Source of the DNA: Actinomycetaceae bacterium
Lineage (GTDB): Bacteria > Actinomycetota > Actinomycetes > Actinomycetales > Actinomycetaceae
Reading direction: 5' to 3'
NCBI GenBank assembly: GCA_028724905.1
Contig: JAQYTG010000016.1
Location: 62,001-126,000 of the forward strand
DNA length: 64,000 nt
The notes below the pieces were generated by a model. That model did no database searches, had not been told where the DNA came from, and saw only the letters and a program-made list of their open reading frames with translations. The position numbers were made by a program, and so were the translations under genes. Shown here in pieces: positions 8,175 through 16,640 of the stretch (positions are counted from its first letter, which is position 1; the number at the start of each line of letters is the position of its first letter).

Positions 8175-8681
8175 TCAGTGGTTGTAGTATCCAGTCTCGA
8201 TAGCGCGCTGGTAGGAGGCGCGGATCTCTTCCTCGGCTGCCGTGCGCCCAACCCAGTGGGCTCCCTCTACTGATTTTCCAGGTTCGAGATCTTTGTAGAC
8301 CTCAAAAAAATGCTGGATTTCAAGCCGATGAAATTCGGAGACGTCCTCAATCTCTGTGCGCCAGGATGCGCGTTGATCGCTCGCGGGTACGCAGAGCACT
8401 TTGTCGTCTCCGCCATGTTCATCTCGCATACGGAACATCCCCAGTGCTCGGCAGCGGATGACGCACCCAGGAAACGTCGGCTCTTCCAGGAGCACCAGGG
8501 CATCGAGCGGATCGCCGTCTTCTCCAAGAGTGCCGTCAATAAAACCGTAATCGTCGGGATAGCGCGTGGACGTGAACAGCATTCGGTCTAAACGAATCCT
8601 GCCAGTGGCGTGATCGACTTCGTACTTGTTGCGGTTTCCTTTGGGGATTTCTATCGTGACGTCAAACTCCATGAACTCCAT
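8175..8681 (-). CDS. ppa: Inorganic pyrophosphatase
   Basis: Soluble family I pyrophosphatase that hydrolyses PPi to phosphate and drives biosynthetic reactions. The 168-residue product contains the signature [10 protein letters not shown] (metal-binding aspartates) and the early segment [13 protein letters not shown] typical of bacterial enzymes. An upstream TTG at 8684 is in frame, but AAGGAG lies at better spacing (about 6 nt) from the ATG at 8681, so that start is used. The gene diverges from dacB; ppa-dacB divergence is also the arrangement in mycobacteria. Two related 21-bp direct repeats (8709-8729 and 8749-8769, core GTTTCGCYCTATT) lie in the shared upstream region and may be regulatory. 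Confidence 0.96.
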   Translation of the reverse strand: MEFMEFDVTIEIPKGNRNKYEVDHATGRIRLDRMLFTSTRYPDDYGFIDGTLGEDGDPLDALVLLEEPTFPGCVIRCRALGMFRMRDEHGGDDKVLCVPASDQRASWRTEIEDVSEFHRLEIQHFFEVYKDLEPGKSVEGAHWVGRTAAEEEIRASYQRAIETGYYNH

Positions 8682-8940
8682 CAATGTCTCCTTGGTCTTC
8701 TTGCGGCTTAGTTTCGCTCTATTTCACTCTCGTGCGCGCTAGTTGGTTTGGTTTCGCCCTATTGCGCTTGGTTGTGTGCGGCTCGATGCTTTGAACAGCA
8801 TCACACAATCTTGTACTGCCTCGATTGTAGCCGTGAATTGTGAGCAGGAGTGCTATATCTTCTGTATCAGTACTCATACGAGGTGTTTCTCATCAGGCGT
8901 TCCCCGCCAAGAGATCGCACAAATATGGCACACTGCAAGG

Positions 8941-10422
8941 GTGAAGAAAGCAATGGCAATGGTGTGCGTCGTAGTGGGGGCGCTGTGCGGGTATGCGGTG
9001 GCAGATGCAAAAGATCTCGCGCCAGGGATCATCACGTTCCAGCCCCCTGAGGGGCTTGCCCAGCCCTATCCGGCGGTGCAAGCATCGCCGGCGCCAGACA
9101 CCTCGCCGGTGCCCGACGCTGATTTTGCTCGTGCACCGGCTGTCGATAGCTCAAAAGTGCAGCGCATCCTGGAGCGGGCAGCTGCGCAGCTCGACGGGAA
9201 AGGTGCGCTGGCAGCTCAGGTGCTCGATGCGCAAACAGGGGCGGAGCTCGGGGCAGTAAATCCAAGTGAGAATCTCGTTCCGGCTTCAAATATGAAACTC
9301 TTGACGGCTTTTGCTGCGCTGCGCAGCTTAGGGGCTGAAAAAACATTCAGCACCAGCGTGATGCGCGAGGGTGAAGACCTCTATTTAGTGGGTGGAGGGG
9401 ATATTGCGCTAGCGCCTGATGCGGGGGATTCTACTGCCACGCTTGGCCGTGCTGGTCTGGGTGATTTGGCTCGGGCAGTGGCGCAAAAACTCGCTGACGT
9501 GGATGCGGTGCAGGTGTTTGTCGATACTAGCGCCTATTCGGATCCGCTGTATGAGCCGAGTTTGCCGGCTGATTCACGTAGCTGGGTGATGCCCATGTCT
9601 CCTCTTGCCATGCATCTTGGGAAAGTGAGTGACGACGCCCCAGACGGACTAGCGAGCAGCTATGCAGATGATCCTGCAGCTGCGGCGCTCTCAGCGTTTG
9701 TTGAGCAGCTGAATAAGGCGGGTGTGGAAGCGAGTGCGGCAGGCCACAAGACGGCTCCAGCTGAAGCTGAGCCAGTAGCTGACGTCACCTCAGCCCCAGT
9801 GCGCGCACTGGCAGATTATTTGCTGCTCGTTTCTGAAAACTCGTTGGCGGAGACTCTTGCTCACCAGGTGGGAATTGCCCGCGGCGAGGACGGAAGTTTT
9901 GCAGGGGGCGCTGCTGGCGTCTCGAAAGTACTCCAAGAGGCGGGTTTCGATCTCAGCGGGTCTGCTCTTCACGACGGTTCTGGCCTCTCTGAACTCAACA
10001 ACATTTCTCCGGCTCTGCTCACGCAGGTACTGCGCAGCGTGTGGGCGTGCGCTGCCGATTCTCGGGACGCGGCTCACAGCGATGCCCAGGCATGGCGCGA
10101 AGCTGTGAAAGCTGACGGCGCCGAAAGCCTTCGCAACGCCGAGGGGGTGACGGGGTGTCCCACCGCCGCCATCGGCATCGGGATACCTATCGGAGGCGTG
10201 GATGGCTCGCTGAGGTCACGCTTTGTGGATGGCGCTGGTACGGCGCGGGTGCACGCTAAAACTGGATCGCTCGACGATGCTAGCTCCCTCGCTGGCTTTG
10301 TGCTCACCCGCGAGGGGCGTCCTCTCATTTTCGCCATCGTGGTGAATACAGAGCCGGGCGTAGATGCCTACGCGCAGCGGCCAGTAATTGACGCTGCCGT
10401 GACGGCGCTCGCCGAATTGTAA
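8941..10422 (+). CDS. dacB: D-alanyl-D-alanine carboxypeptidase/endopeptidase (PBP4 type, S13)
   Basis: Penicillin-binding protein of peptidase family S13 that removes terminal D-Ala or cuts D,D cross-links in peptidoglycan outside the membrane. All three active-site motifs are present: SxxK at 116-119 (SNMK), SxN at 298-300 (SEN) and KTG at 440-442. The open frame extends upstream to 8743, but homology begins at the GTG at 8941. That GTG gives a proper signal peptide (VKKAMAMVCVVVGALCGYAVADA). AAGG abuts the GTG and a CACACT -10-like hexamer ends 6 nt before it, so translation may be leaderless. The product is 493 residues. It heads the conserved dacB-zincin-tilS-hpt-ftsH block, here split by the surface-protein gene. 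Confidence 0.92.
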   Translation: MKKAMAMVCVVVGALCGYAVADAKDLAPGIITFQPPEGLAQPYPAVQASPAPDTSPVPDADFARAPAVDSSKVQRILERAAAQLDGKGALAAQVLDAQTGAELGAVNPSENLVPASNMKLLTAFAALRSLGAEKTFSTSVMREGEDLYLVGGGDIALAPDAGDSTATLGRAGLGDLARAVAQKLADVDAVQVFVDTSAYSDPLYEPSLPADSRSWVMPMSPLAMHLGKVSDDAPDGLASSYADDPAAAALSAFVEQLNKAGVEASAAGHKTAPAEAEPVADVTSAPVRALADYLLLVSENSLAETLAHQVGIARGEDGSFAGGAAGVSKVLQEAGFDLSGSALHDGSGLSELNNISPALLTQVLRSVWACAADSRDAAHSDAQAWREAVKADGAESLRNAEGVTGCPTAAIGIGIPIGGVDGSLRSRFVDGAGTARVHAKTGSLDDASSLAGFVLTREGRPLIFAIVVNTEPGVDAYAQRPVIDAAVTALAEL

Positions 10423-10798
10423 AGGTGAGTGAGTGCTACCGCGCCACTTTCCGCTCGCGTGGGTTTGTCTATTGGTGCGCTGCTGCGCAACGTCGCCGCG
10501 AGGCAATGGAGTGGATGGAGTGAGCTATAGCCGAGCGCCACAGATAGTGGGTGGGAGCCTGAGGGAGGGCAGACGTCTGGGTGGTAGGAGCCTAGGCGGA
10601 GTAGGAGCGCGGGTGCTTGCGCTGATGGTGCTGGCAGCTGCGCTAGCGTATACGCCAAATTTCCCCAGATGTTTACTTTTCGTCGAAGTGTTTCCTTTCT
10701 CACCGCACATATAGTGATAATGCCAGGTGAAAACGGATAAAATGAGGCGTTAAAAGCGAAACGATTCGCCCGTCACCTCTACTTTGTAAAGGAAGCCG
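10423..10798 (+). promoter_or_regulatory. Upstream region of the LPKTG protein gene
   Basis: 376 bp without a convincing gene. Candidate -10 elements are TATAGT (10710-10715) and TAAAAT (10738-10743); the latter has TGATAA 17 bp upstream and would give a leader of about 50 nt. GC-rich degenerate repeats of GTGGGAGCCTGAG/GTAGGAGCCTAGG occupy about 10550-10605. AAAGGA precedes the ATG at 10799. Confidence 0.45.
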
Positions 10799-13300
10799 AT
10801 GAGCATATCACGTATCAGACGCTCGATAGTGTCACTACTTATAGCCCTTCCCTTGGCCGTGGCTATTGTCTCACCCGCATACGCCCAGGGAGCCAGCTAT
10901 TATGTGGCGCAGGCTGATGTGAGCGCTCCGGCCGGTGACGGCACACAGGGCAATCCATTCCGCGGTATCGCTCAAGCAATGGCTAGAGCAGCGAGCGGCG
11001 ATACCCTGATTCTCACTGAGGACGTCCAGCACACCGAGACTGTTGCTGGAGCTGGATTCACCTTCGATAAGGACGTGACGATACAAGGTGGAAGCCATCG
11101 GCTGACGTTCCGAGGCACGGATGTCTTCTTGAGCGCACCCGTTGCCTTTAACTCGCTCACTCTCAATATCATCCCCAACGGTGGTGAACAGCCAACCATA
11201 TGGGCTCAGGGCAACGACGTGAGTTTTACGGACGTGAACACGAAGATCAACGATGCACAGCGTGATCTGCGCCCCGCGCTCTACACTGGCAACAAGACCG
11301 GATCATCTGTCGGTTCCTCGACGGTCACCATCAGTGGTGGCGATTCGGAGACTCGTTTTGCTCGGATCGTCGCTGGTGACGCCACTGCCGGATCTGCGCT
11401 CGCCTCTGCGGTGACGATCTCGTCAGAGTTTGCGAGCGTCGATGAGGGTATTACCTCTGCCACCGCTAGCGAGCTAACGGTGACTTCCAAATCCCGCAAC
11501 GTCACTCGCTTCACTGGCAGCGCAGACAACACTAACGAGACTGTGATCTTTGATGGGCTCCGTGCCTCCGTCGCGCTCACCGATATTGACGACGTCACTG
11601 TGCGTAACGGATCTGAGATCACTGTAGATGATTCTGTATCGAGTATCCCCGGCACCGTCACGGTCGAGGACGGCTCAACTCTCGTCTTGACTGATGCCAA
11701 TACGGTTAATATCGGCACGCTCACGGGGAATGGTACCGTCACGCTCTCAGCTACCGGCACCCTCAACGTTGAACTGGCCGACGGCCCAACTCTGATCTCT
11801 GCAGTAGCGTGGGATGATGCGCAAAAGAACGCGCTGCTCGCACGGGAGTTTTTCACCGCCGCAGCTGTTGGTACACAAGAGCCGCGCGTCGTCGTCACTC
11901 AAGGTGGCACCGAAACTGCTGTTGCCCGCAATGCCGAAGGCAAATGGATTGGCACTGCCACCACGGAACCAGAACCGGAGGCGATTAGGTTTACAGTTCC
12001 TGCTCCAGTCACGGTGCCTGACGATCAAAGCATCACCCCTGAATACGTGTATAGCTTGCTTATTCCCCCTGCGGGCGTCACAGTTGGCCCCGTGCCGTCG
12101 CTACCAAACTCAAAGGCAAACACAATCTCCGTCGGCGGGAAATACCGTGGCTACCTCTACGTCAATACGGCTAACCTGCCGGCAGCCAGCCAGCGTGGGC
12201 AGTTCGAGATCGTCGTCTCCGTCGTCGATGAAGTTACGGGAGAGAAAACTTATCCAACTCTGACGCTCATCAAGCCGCGTCCAACTCAGCCCGCTGATGA
12301 AACCGTGGCCACGGATTGGGCGGACGCCACTGGCGAAGATGCCCTGAACTGCACTGACCGCCAGGTTAAGCAGATCCGAACCGTCACGACGACGAGCTAC
12401 ACATGGAGTGACGATCAAGGAGCCTGGCTCCCCACGGCCACTGAGACTGAGCAGACGCAGTGGCGAGATATGACCGATGACGAAATCAAGGCCTGCACAA
12501 CTAAGCCCGCCGATCAGGTGGAGAGCAGCGACTGGGAGGATGGGATAGACCCGAGCGATTGGAACTACCAGAGCCGGCTCGTCACTCAATATCGAACCGT
12601 CACGACGACTCCCTACGTGTGGGATTCGACGAGTCACTCCTACGTGCTTAATGACCAGGCCGCCATAGCGGTGCAAGAGTCGCGCACCCGCCCAATGACC
12701 ACTGAGGAGATTAAAGCGGGTACGCCGAAGCCTGCGGATGTCGTCAGCTATGGAGAGTGGGTCGATGGAGAGGCTTCATGTGCGGATAGTACTGTGGAGC
12801 AGACCCGCACCGTCACCACGACGTCCCATGTGTGGAGTGACGATCAGGCTAGCTGGGTGCTTTCAACGGAGCCAACTGTCTCAACCGAGACTCAGACGCG
12901 AGCTATGACTGCGGAAGAAGTGCGCGGTTGCCAGCCGACGCCGCCCGATCCTACTGATCCTACTGATCCGCAGGTGACGCCGGAGACGCCAGAGACTCCG
13001 ACCGACCGACCGACGCCAAACGAACCGGACAGCGGCCAATCGACTGGCCAAACGACACCAGGCAGCACAACGTCAGGAAAAACGACACCAGGCAAAACAG
13101 TGACGGGCGAGCCCAGCCTAACTGCTGGACATAGGACGGAGCAGGCTGCTACCCGTCCGCAGAGGCCGGAAGCTGCGCAGTCCTCACAGGCAGGGGAGCT
13201 ACCTAAGACAGGGGCAGAGACGATTGGCTTGGCATTCGTTGGCTTGCTTGCCATTCTCGCCGGAGTGGCTGCCCGATCGGCGCGGCGCTTTGTCAGGTAG
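10799..13300 (+). CDS. LPKTG-anchored surface protein with beta-helix and three repeats
   Basis: Sortase substrate of 833 residues, displayed on the cell wall. In order: signal peptide (1-29, ending AYA); a Ser/Thr/Asn-rich region with alternating beta-strand pattern (about 33-350) resembling a right-handed parallel beta-helix (GNPFRGIAQAMARAASGDTL start); a spacer (about 390-490); and three repeats of roughly 70 residues (about 497-566, 567-640, 641-712). Each repeat carries W.DG, the core RTVTTTxYxW and a final MTxEEI. A Pro/Thr/Gly stalk follows (714-800), then LPKTG at 801-805, a hydrophobic helix and the tail RSARRFVR. AAAGGA lies before the ATG. It interrupts the otherwise conserved dacB-zincin order, suggesting lineage-specific acquisition. 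Ligand unknown; an adhesin role is a guess. Confidence 0.88.
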   Translation: MSISRIRRSIVSLLIALPLAVAIVSPAYAQGASYYVAQADVSAPAGDGTQGNPFRGIAQAMARAASGDTLILTEDVQHTETVAGAGFTFDKDVTIQGGSHRLTFRGTDVFLSAPVAFNSLTLNIIPNGGEQPTIWAQGNDVSFTDVNTKINDAQRDLRPALYTGNKTGSSVGSSTVTISGGDSETRFARIVAGDATAGSALASAVTISSEFASVDEGITSATASELTVTSKSRNVTRFTGSADNTNETVIFDGLRASVALTDIDDVTVRNGSEITVDDSVSSIPGTVTVEDGSTLVLTDANTVNIGTLTGNGTVTLSATGTLNVELADGPTLISAVAWDDAQKNALLAREFFTAAAVGTQEPRVVVTQGGTETAVARNAEGKWIGTATTEPEPEAIRFTVPAPVTVPDDQSITPEYVYSLLIPPAGVTVGPVPSLPNSKANTISVGGKYRGYLYVNTANLPAASQRGQFEIVVSVVDEVTGEKTYPTLTLIKPRPTQPADETVATDWADATGEDALNCTDRQVKQIRTVTTTSYTWSDDQGAWLPTATETEQTQWRDMTDDEIKACTTKPADQVESSDWEDGIDPSDWNYQSRLVTQYRTVTTTPYVWDSTSHSYVLNDQAAIAVQESRTRPMTTEEIKAGTPKPADVVSYGEWVDGEASCADSTVEQTRTVTTTSHVWSDDQASWVLSTEPTVSTETQTRAMTAEEVRGCQPTPPDPTDPTDPQVTPETPETPTDRPTPNEPDSGQSTGQTTPGSTTSGKTTPGKTVTGEPSLTAGHRTEQAATRPQRPEAAQSSQAGELPKTGAETIGLAFVGLLAILAGVAARSARRFVR

Positions 13301-13454
13301 TGCCCACGTAGCCACGTAAGCAGCGCAGCATAAGTAGATAAAAGGTAGCGTAGCTTTATAACGCACCTCTAGAACGCAGCCAACTAGCGTCATTGACTCA
13401 TGCAACGAATAGGCGCAACTGGCTGGCGTCATGGAGTAGCGAGCTGTGTGAAAG
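13301..13454. other. Degenerate repeats after the LPKTG gene
   Basis: No gene. Short related motifs (ACGTAGCC/ACGTAAGC, then GCAGCCAACTAGCGTCATTGA against GCAACTGGCTGGCGTCATGGA) follow the stop codon, in the style of the other 3'-end duplications in this window. Confidence 0.4.
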
Positions 13455-13496
13455 CAGCAGGAGCCCCGCCGTCGGTGGATGGCGGGGCTCCTGCTG
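13455..13496 (+). terminator. 16-bp GC-rich hairpin downstream of the LPKTG gene
   Basis: Perfect 16-bp stem (13455-13470 with 13481-13496), loop GTCGGTGGAT. It lies 155 bp after the LPKTG gene and before the zincin gene. The stem is very stable but no T-run follows, so it may be a terminator of the GC-rich actinobacterial type or a paired protein-binding site. Confidence 0.6.
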
Positions 13497-13651
13497 TGCT
13501 GAGATAGGCTACGTTGTGCTGGGATTGATCTCTCTTCTCATGGTTGCCCCGCGATTGGCTTTGCGCCGTGATCAGTGTCATTCTTGAACGCTGATAATTC
13601 GGCTTGAGATATTGCTCTTAGCTAGGTGCCCGATTTTCCCTACCCTCCTAC

Positions 13652-13657
13652 TACACT
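13652..13657 (+). promoter_or_regulatory. -10 element for a leaderless zincin gene
   Basis: TACACT ends 7 nt before the ATG at 13665, and no ribosome binding site precedes that ATG. Transcription would start at or next to the initiation codon. Confidence 0.45.
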
Positions 13658-13664
13658 GATAGCT

Positions 13665-14924
13665 ATGAATGATCATTCCAACGTCGCTCGAAAAATTGCA
13701 GCCTTGGTGGCTTCGGGTGGGCCAGACGTGACTCCAGAAAGCGCCAGAGCGCTCGCGGCAGATCTGCATCAAGCTGCGCGTCACGCTATTGAGATTGTGG
13801 CTGATGTGACGGGCCTGGCTAGCAGCGTGCACACTGCGGGGATGACTCCGGTATATGTGTTAGACCGGCCTGGTTGGGCTTACGCGGCTGCTCAGTCGTT
13901 TACTCGCATGGAGCACGTGGCAGGCCGCAGTGTTCACAGTGCGCACAAGATTGAGAGTCTTGGCGTGGGGATAGCGGTTGCCGTGCTTTCGAGGATGATT
14001 CTCGGCCAATTTGATCCGTTCTCATCTCCGCTTGCAGGTATCTCGTCTGTGCCAGAGCCGCTGGTGCAGAGGGCGACAAAGGATGATGATGAGCCTTGGC
14101 GCGGGTACAGTTCGTGTGTGCAGGGGCGCTCTAGCGAGGAGGGGCAGCCTGGCCGGCTGCTGCTCAACGCTCCAACTATTGAAAGTTTTCGCGCGAAATA
14201 CGATTTAGATCAGCGCGATTTGTGCCTGTGGATATGCGTCCACGAGCTCACCCACGCAGTGCAATTCGCCGCTGCTCCCTGGCTACGGGAGTACATTGTT
14301 TCGCATTTTATAGCTGTGCTGGAAGACCCCTATGAAGATGGTTCGCTCTCCTCGCCCTCAGCGCAAGCGCTCAATACGGCTATGAGCGTATTGGAAGGTC
14401 ATGCCCAGTTCGTCATGAATGCAGTGGAACTCGCTCATATACCCAGCAAAGGGCGTTTGATTGCGGCGCTGGAAGAGCGGCGTGCGCGCAGTCACCCGCT
14501 CAAGCGCCAGTTGGCGCACAGGTTGGGATTAGACAAGAAAATGGCGCAGTATCAAACGGGGGCAGATTTCATTCAGTATGTGGTATTGCACGCCGATATG
14601 TCGGTTGTAAATCTGCTATGGCGCAACGAGAAGTTGTTTCCCTCCTCAGCTGAACTAGTTGATCCAGCCCAGTGGCTTGAGCGGGTGCAAGGGGTGCAGG
14701 TATCCGACTCTGGCGACGCGAATGCTCTCACGGCTCACCTGGGCGTAGCTGATCTCAGCGAAGCTAGCGTGAATGCTTGTACAACTAACGCCCACACAAC
14801 CAATGTGGACGTAAGCGGCTTGAGTGCAGTCAAGACGGGTGTAGCTAGCCCCAGCGCGGCTAGCATGAATACCCGCGCAGCTGATTTCAGCGCAGGTAGC
14901 ACAGCAGCTAAGGGCACCAACTAG
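13665..14924 (+). CDS. Zincin-like zinc-dependent metalloprotease family protein (DUF2342)
   Basis: Actinobacterial conserved protein of the zincin-like family (the family also labelled F420-biosynthesis-associated), found between dacB and tilS as in mycobacteria. The zinc motif HELTH is at 193-197, embedded in LCLWICVHELTHAVQF. Function is unknown; protease activity is only inferred from the motif. The 419-residue product ends in a low-complexity Ala/Ser/Thr tail (about 345-419) with repeated ADLSEASVN/ADFSAGST-like units. The ORF could begin at a GTG at 13626, but TACACT 7 nt before the ATG at 13665 supports a leaderless start there. tilS follows after 14 bp, so the genes are probably co-transcribed. 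Confidence 0.85.
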   Translation: MNDHSNVARKIAALVASGGPDVTPESARALAADLHQAARHAIEIVADVTGLASSVHTAGMTPVYVLDRPGWAYAAAQSFTRMEHVAGRSVHSAHKIESLGVGIAVAVLSRMILGQFDPFSSPLAGISSVPEPLVQRATKDDDEPWRGYSSCVQGRSSEEGQPGRLLLNAPTIESFRAKYDLDQRDLCLWICVHELTHAVQFAAAPWLREYIVSHFIAVLEDPYEDGSLSSPSAQALNTAMSVLEGHAQFVMNAVELAHIPSKGRLIAALEERRARSHPLKRQLAHRLGLDKKMAQYQTGADFIQYVVLHADMSVVNLLWRNEKLFPSSAELVDPAQWLERVQGVQVSDSGDANALTAHLGVADLSEASVNACTTNAHTTNVDVSGLSAVKTGVASPSAASMNTRAADFSAGSTAAKGTN

Positions 14925-14938
14925 GCGGCCACAGCAAG

Positions 14939-16066
14939 ATGTCACGTCCGCATCCGCTCGTCTCACAGGCGAGGCACGCTTTGCAAGCTGTTTTTGCCCA
15001 GCTGCCTATTGGTGCTCCGGTGCTCTTAGCAGTCAGCGGGGGAGCCGATTCGATGGCGTTAGCGGCGAGTGCCCGTTACGCTGCCCGTGAGCGCGCCATT
15101 GAGTTGCATTCGCTCACTGTCGATCATGGGGTGCGCCGCGAATCAGCCGATGAGGCGCACGCGGTGCAGAGGCAACTGATGGAGCTTGGAATCGCCGCTC
15201 GCATACAGCGAGTACACGTGGATGGGGCAAGTACCCACGGAGCGCGTAGCGGCAGCAGCCGGTCGAGTCAAGGTCCAGAGGGCAACGCCCGAGTGGCGCG
15301 CTATCAGGCTTTGGCAGATGAGGCGCTGCGCCTTGGACGAGAACGCGGGGAGCAAGCCGCGCCAGTTTTGCTGGGGCACAACGCCGACGACCAGGCCGAG
15401 ACGGTCTTGCTTGGGCTGGCGCGCGGATCGGGAGCGCGTTCGATTGCAGGGATGCCGCAGGTGGGAGCGCTACCCGAGCATCCACAGGTGCCGATGATAC
15501 GGCCACTACTAGAGATGAGGAGTGCTCAGCTGCGCACGGTGTGTCAAGAGTTGGGGATCTCATGGGTGGAAGATCCCACAAACCAACTCGATGGGCAGTG
15601 GCGGGCAGCTGACGGCAGCCCGCTCAGGCGCAGCGCAGTGCGCCATCGGGTGATTCCATTGCTGGAAGAAGTGCTCGGAGAGGGAGTAGTGCCGGCACTC
15701 GTACGCACAGGGCAGCTGCTGGCAGCCGACGATGCAGCTTTAATGGAGGCAGCACGCGATGCCTTGGCTGCTGTGAGCCTTGAAACGCCTGGCCGAGGCC
15801 ATCAGTTAGCAGCGGTGCGGATCAGATGTGCGCAGTTGGCGACCTATCCGCAAGCTGTGCGCACTCGCAGTTTGCGCACAGCGGCGTTGAGTGTGGGAGC
15901 CCGCCCTGGTGAACTTTTCTTCAGCCACATTTCAGCACTTGATAAGCTGGTGGTGGGTCGAGAGAATAATATACACATAGATCTCCCAGGCGCTCGTGCT
16001 ACAAAACAGCAGGGTGTGTTAGAGATCGAGCAGCGGCGTTCGCCTCGTGCAATGCCACAGTCATAG
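14939..16066 (+). CDS. tilS: tRNA(Ile)-lysidine synthetase
   Basis: Converts cytidine 34 of the CAU-anticodon tRNA(Ile) to lysidine using ATP and lysine, so that AUA is read as isoleucine; essential. The N-terminal PP-loop motif SGGADS is at 33-38 (AVSGGADSMALAAS). The downstream segments LGHNADDQAETVLLGLARGSG and VEDPTN are typical of the family. Length (375) fits short actinobacterial TilS proteins. The ribosome binding site is weak, and the start lies 14 bp after the zincin stop, consistent with translational coupling. hpt follows 19 bp downstream, a conserved pairing in bacteria. Confidence 0.93.
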   Translation: MSRPHPLVSQARHALQAVFAQLPIGAPVLLAVSGGADSMALAASARYAARERAIELHSLTVDHGVRRESADEAHAVQRQLMELGIAARIQRVHVDGASTHGARSGSSRSSQGPEGNARVARYQALADEALRLGRERGEQAAPVLLGHNADDQAETVLLGLARGSGARSIAGMPQVGALPEHPQVPMIRPLLEMRSAQLRTVCQELGISWVEDPTNQLDGQWRAADGSPLRRSAVRHRVIPLLEEVLGEGVVPALVRTGQLLAADDAALMEAARDALAAVSLETPGRGHQLAAVRIRCAQLATYPQAVRTRSLRTAALSVGARPGELFFSHISALDKLVVGRENNIHIDLPGARATKQQGVLEIEQRRSPRAMPQS

Positions 16067-16085
16067 AAAGTTAAAGGGAGATCAC

Positions 16086-16640
16086 ATGGATTTGCGTGAT
16101 GCTGAAGACGCACTTGAAAGCATAGTAGTCTCGGAAGAGGAGATAGCTCAGCGAATTGAGCAGATGGGTGAAGAAATTTCGCGCGATTATGAGGGCAAAG
16201 ATCTGCTGCTCGTAGGGGTGCTGCGCGGGGCTATTATGGTGATGGCTGATCTCTCTCGCAAAATTCATATTCCCGTGGTCATGGATTGGATGGCCGTGAG
16301 TTCTTACGGAGCGAGCACGAAGAGTTCTGGCGTGGTGCGAATCATCAAAGATCTCACAGAAGACGTGAATGGCCGAGACGTGCTCATTGTGGAAGACGTG
16401 ATTGATTCTGGGCTCACGCTCTCGTGGCTGCAAGCAAATCTGCGCTCGCGTGGAGCTACATCGGTGCGGATCGCCACGATTGTGCGAAAGCCCGCAGCGG
16501 CCAAAATAGACGTCAAAGCCGATTATGTTGGCTTCGATATCCCCAATGATTTCGTCGTTGGCTACGGCCTTGACTATGCGGAGCAATATCGCCATCTGCC
16601 GTTTATCGCCAAACTGGCGCCGGCGGTGTATGGAGGCTGA
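16086..16640 (+). CDS. hpt: Hypoxanthine phosphoribosyltransferase
   Basis: Purine salvage enzyme that makes IMP and GMP from hypoxanthine or guanine and PRPP in the cytoplasm. The 184-residue product has the PRPP-binding motif VLIVEDVIDSGLTL and the early LLLVGVLRGAIMVMADL segment. The open frame begins at 16047, inside tilS, but AAAGGGAG lies 5 nt before the ATG at 16086, and the product MDLRDAEDALE then matches the family start. It sits between tilS and ftsH, and its stop codon touches the ftsH ATG. Confidence 0.95.
   Translation: MDLRDAEDALESIVVSEEEIAQRIEQMGEEISRDYEGKDLLLVGVLRGAIMVMADLSRKIHIPVVMDWMAVSSYGASTKSSGVVRIIKDLTEDVNGRDVLIVEDVIDSGLTLSWLQANLRSRGATSVRIATIVRKPAAAKIDVKADYVGFDIPNDFVVGYGLDYAEQYRHLPFIAKLAPAVYGG

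Noticed and set aside
10433..10714. 93-codon ORF upstream of the LPKTG gene
   Set aside because: Composition follows the GC-rich repeats, there is no ribosome binding site, and it covers the likely promoter.
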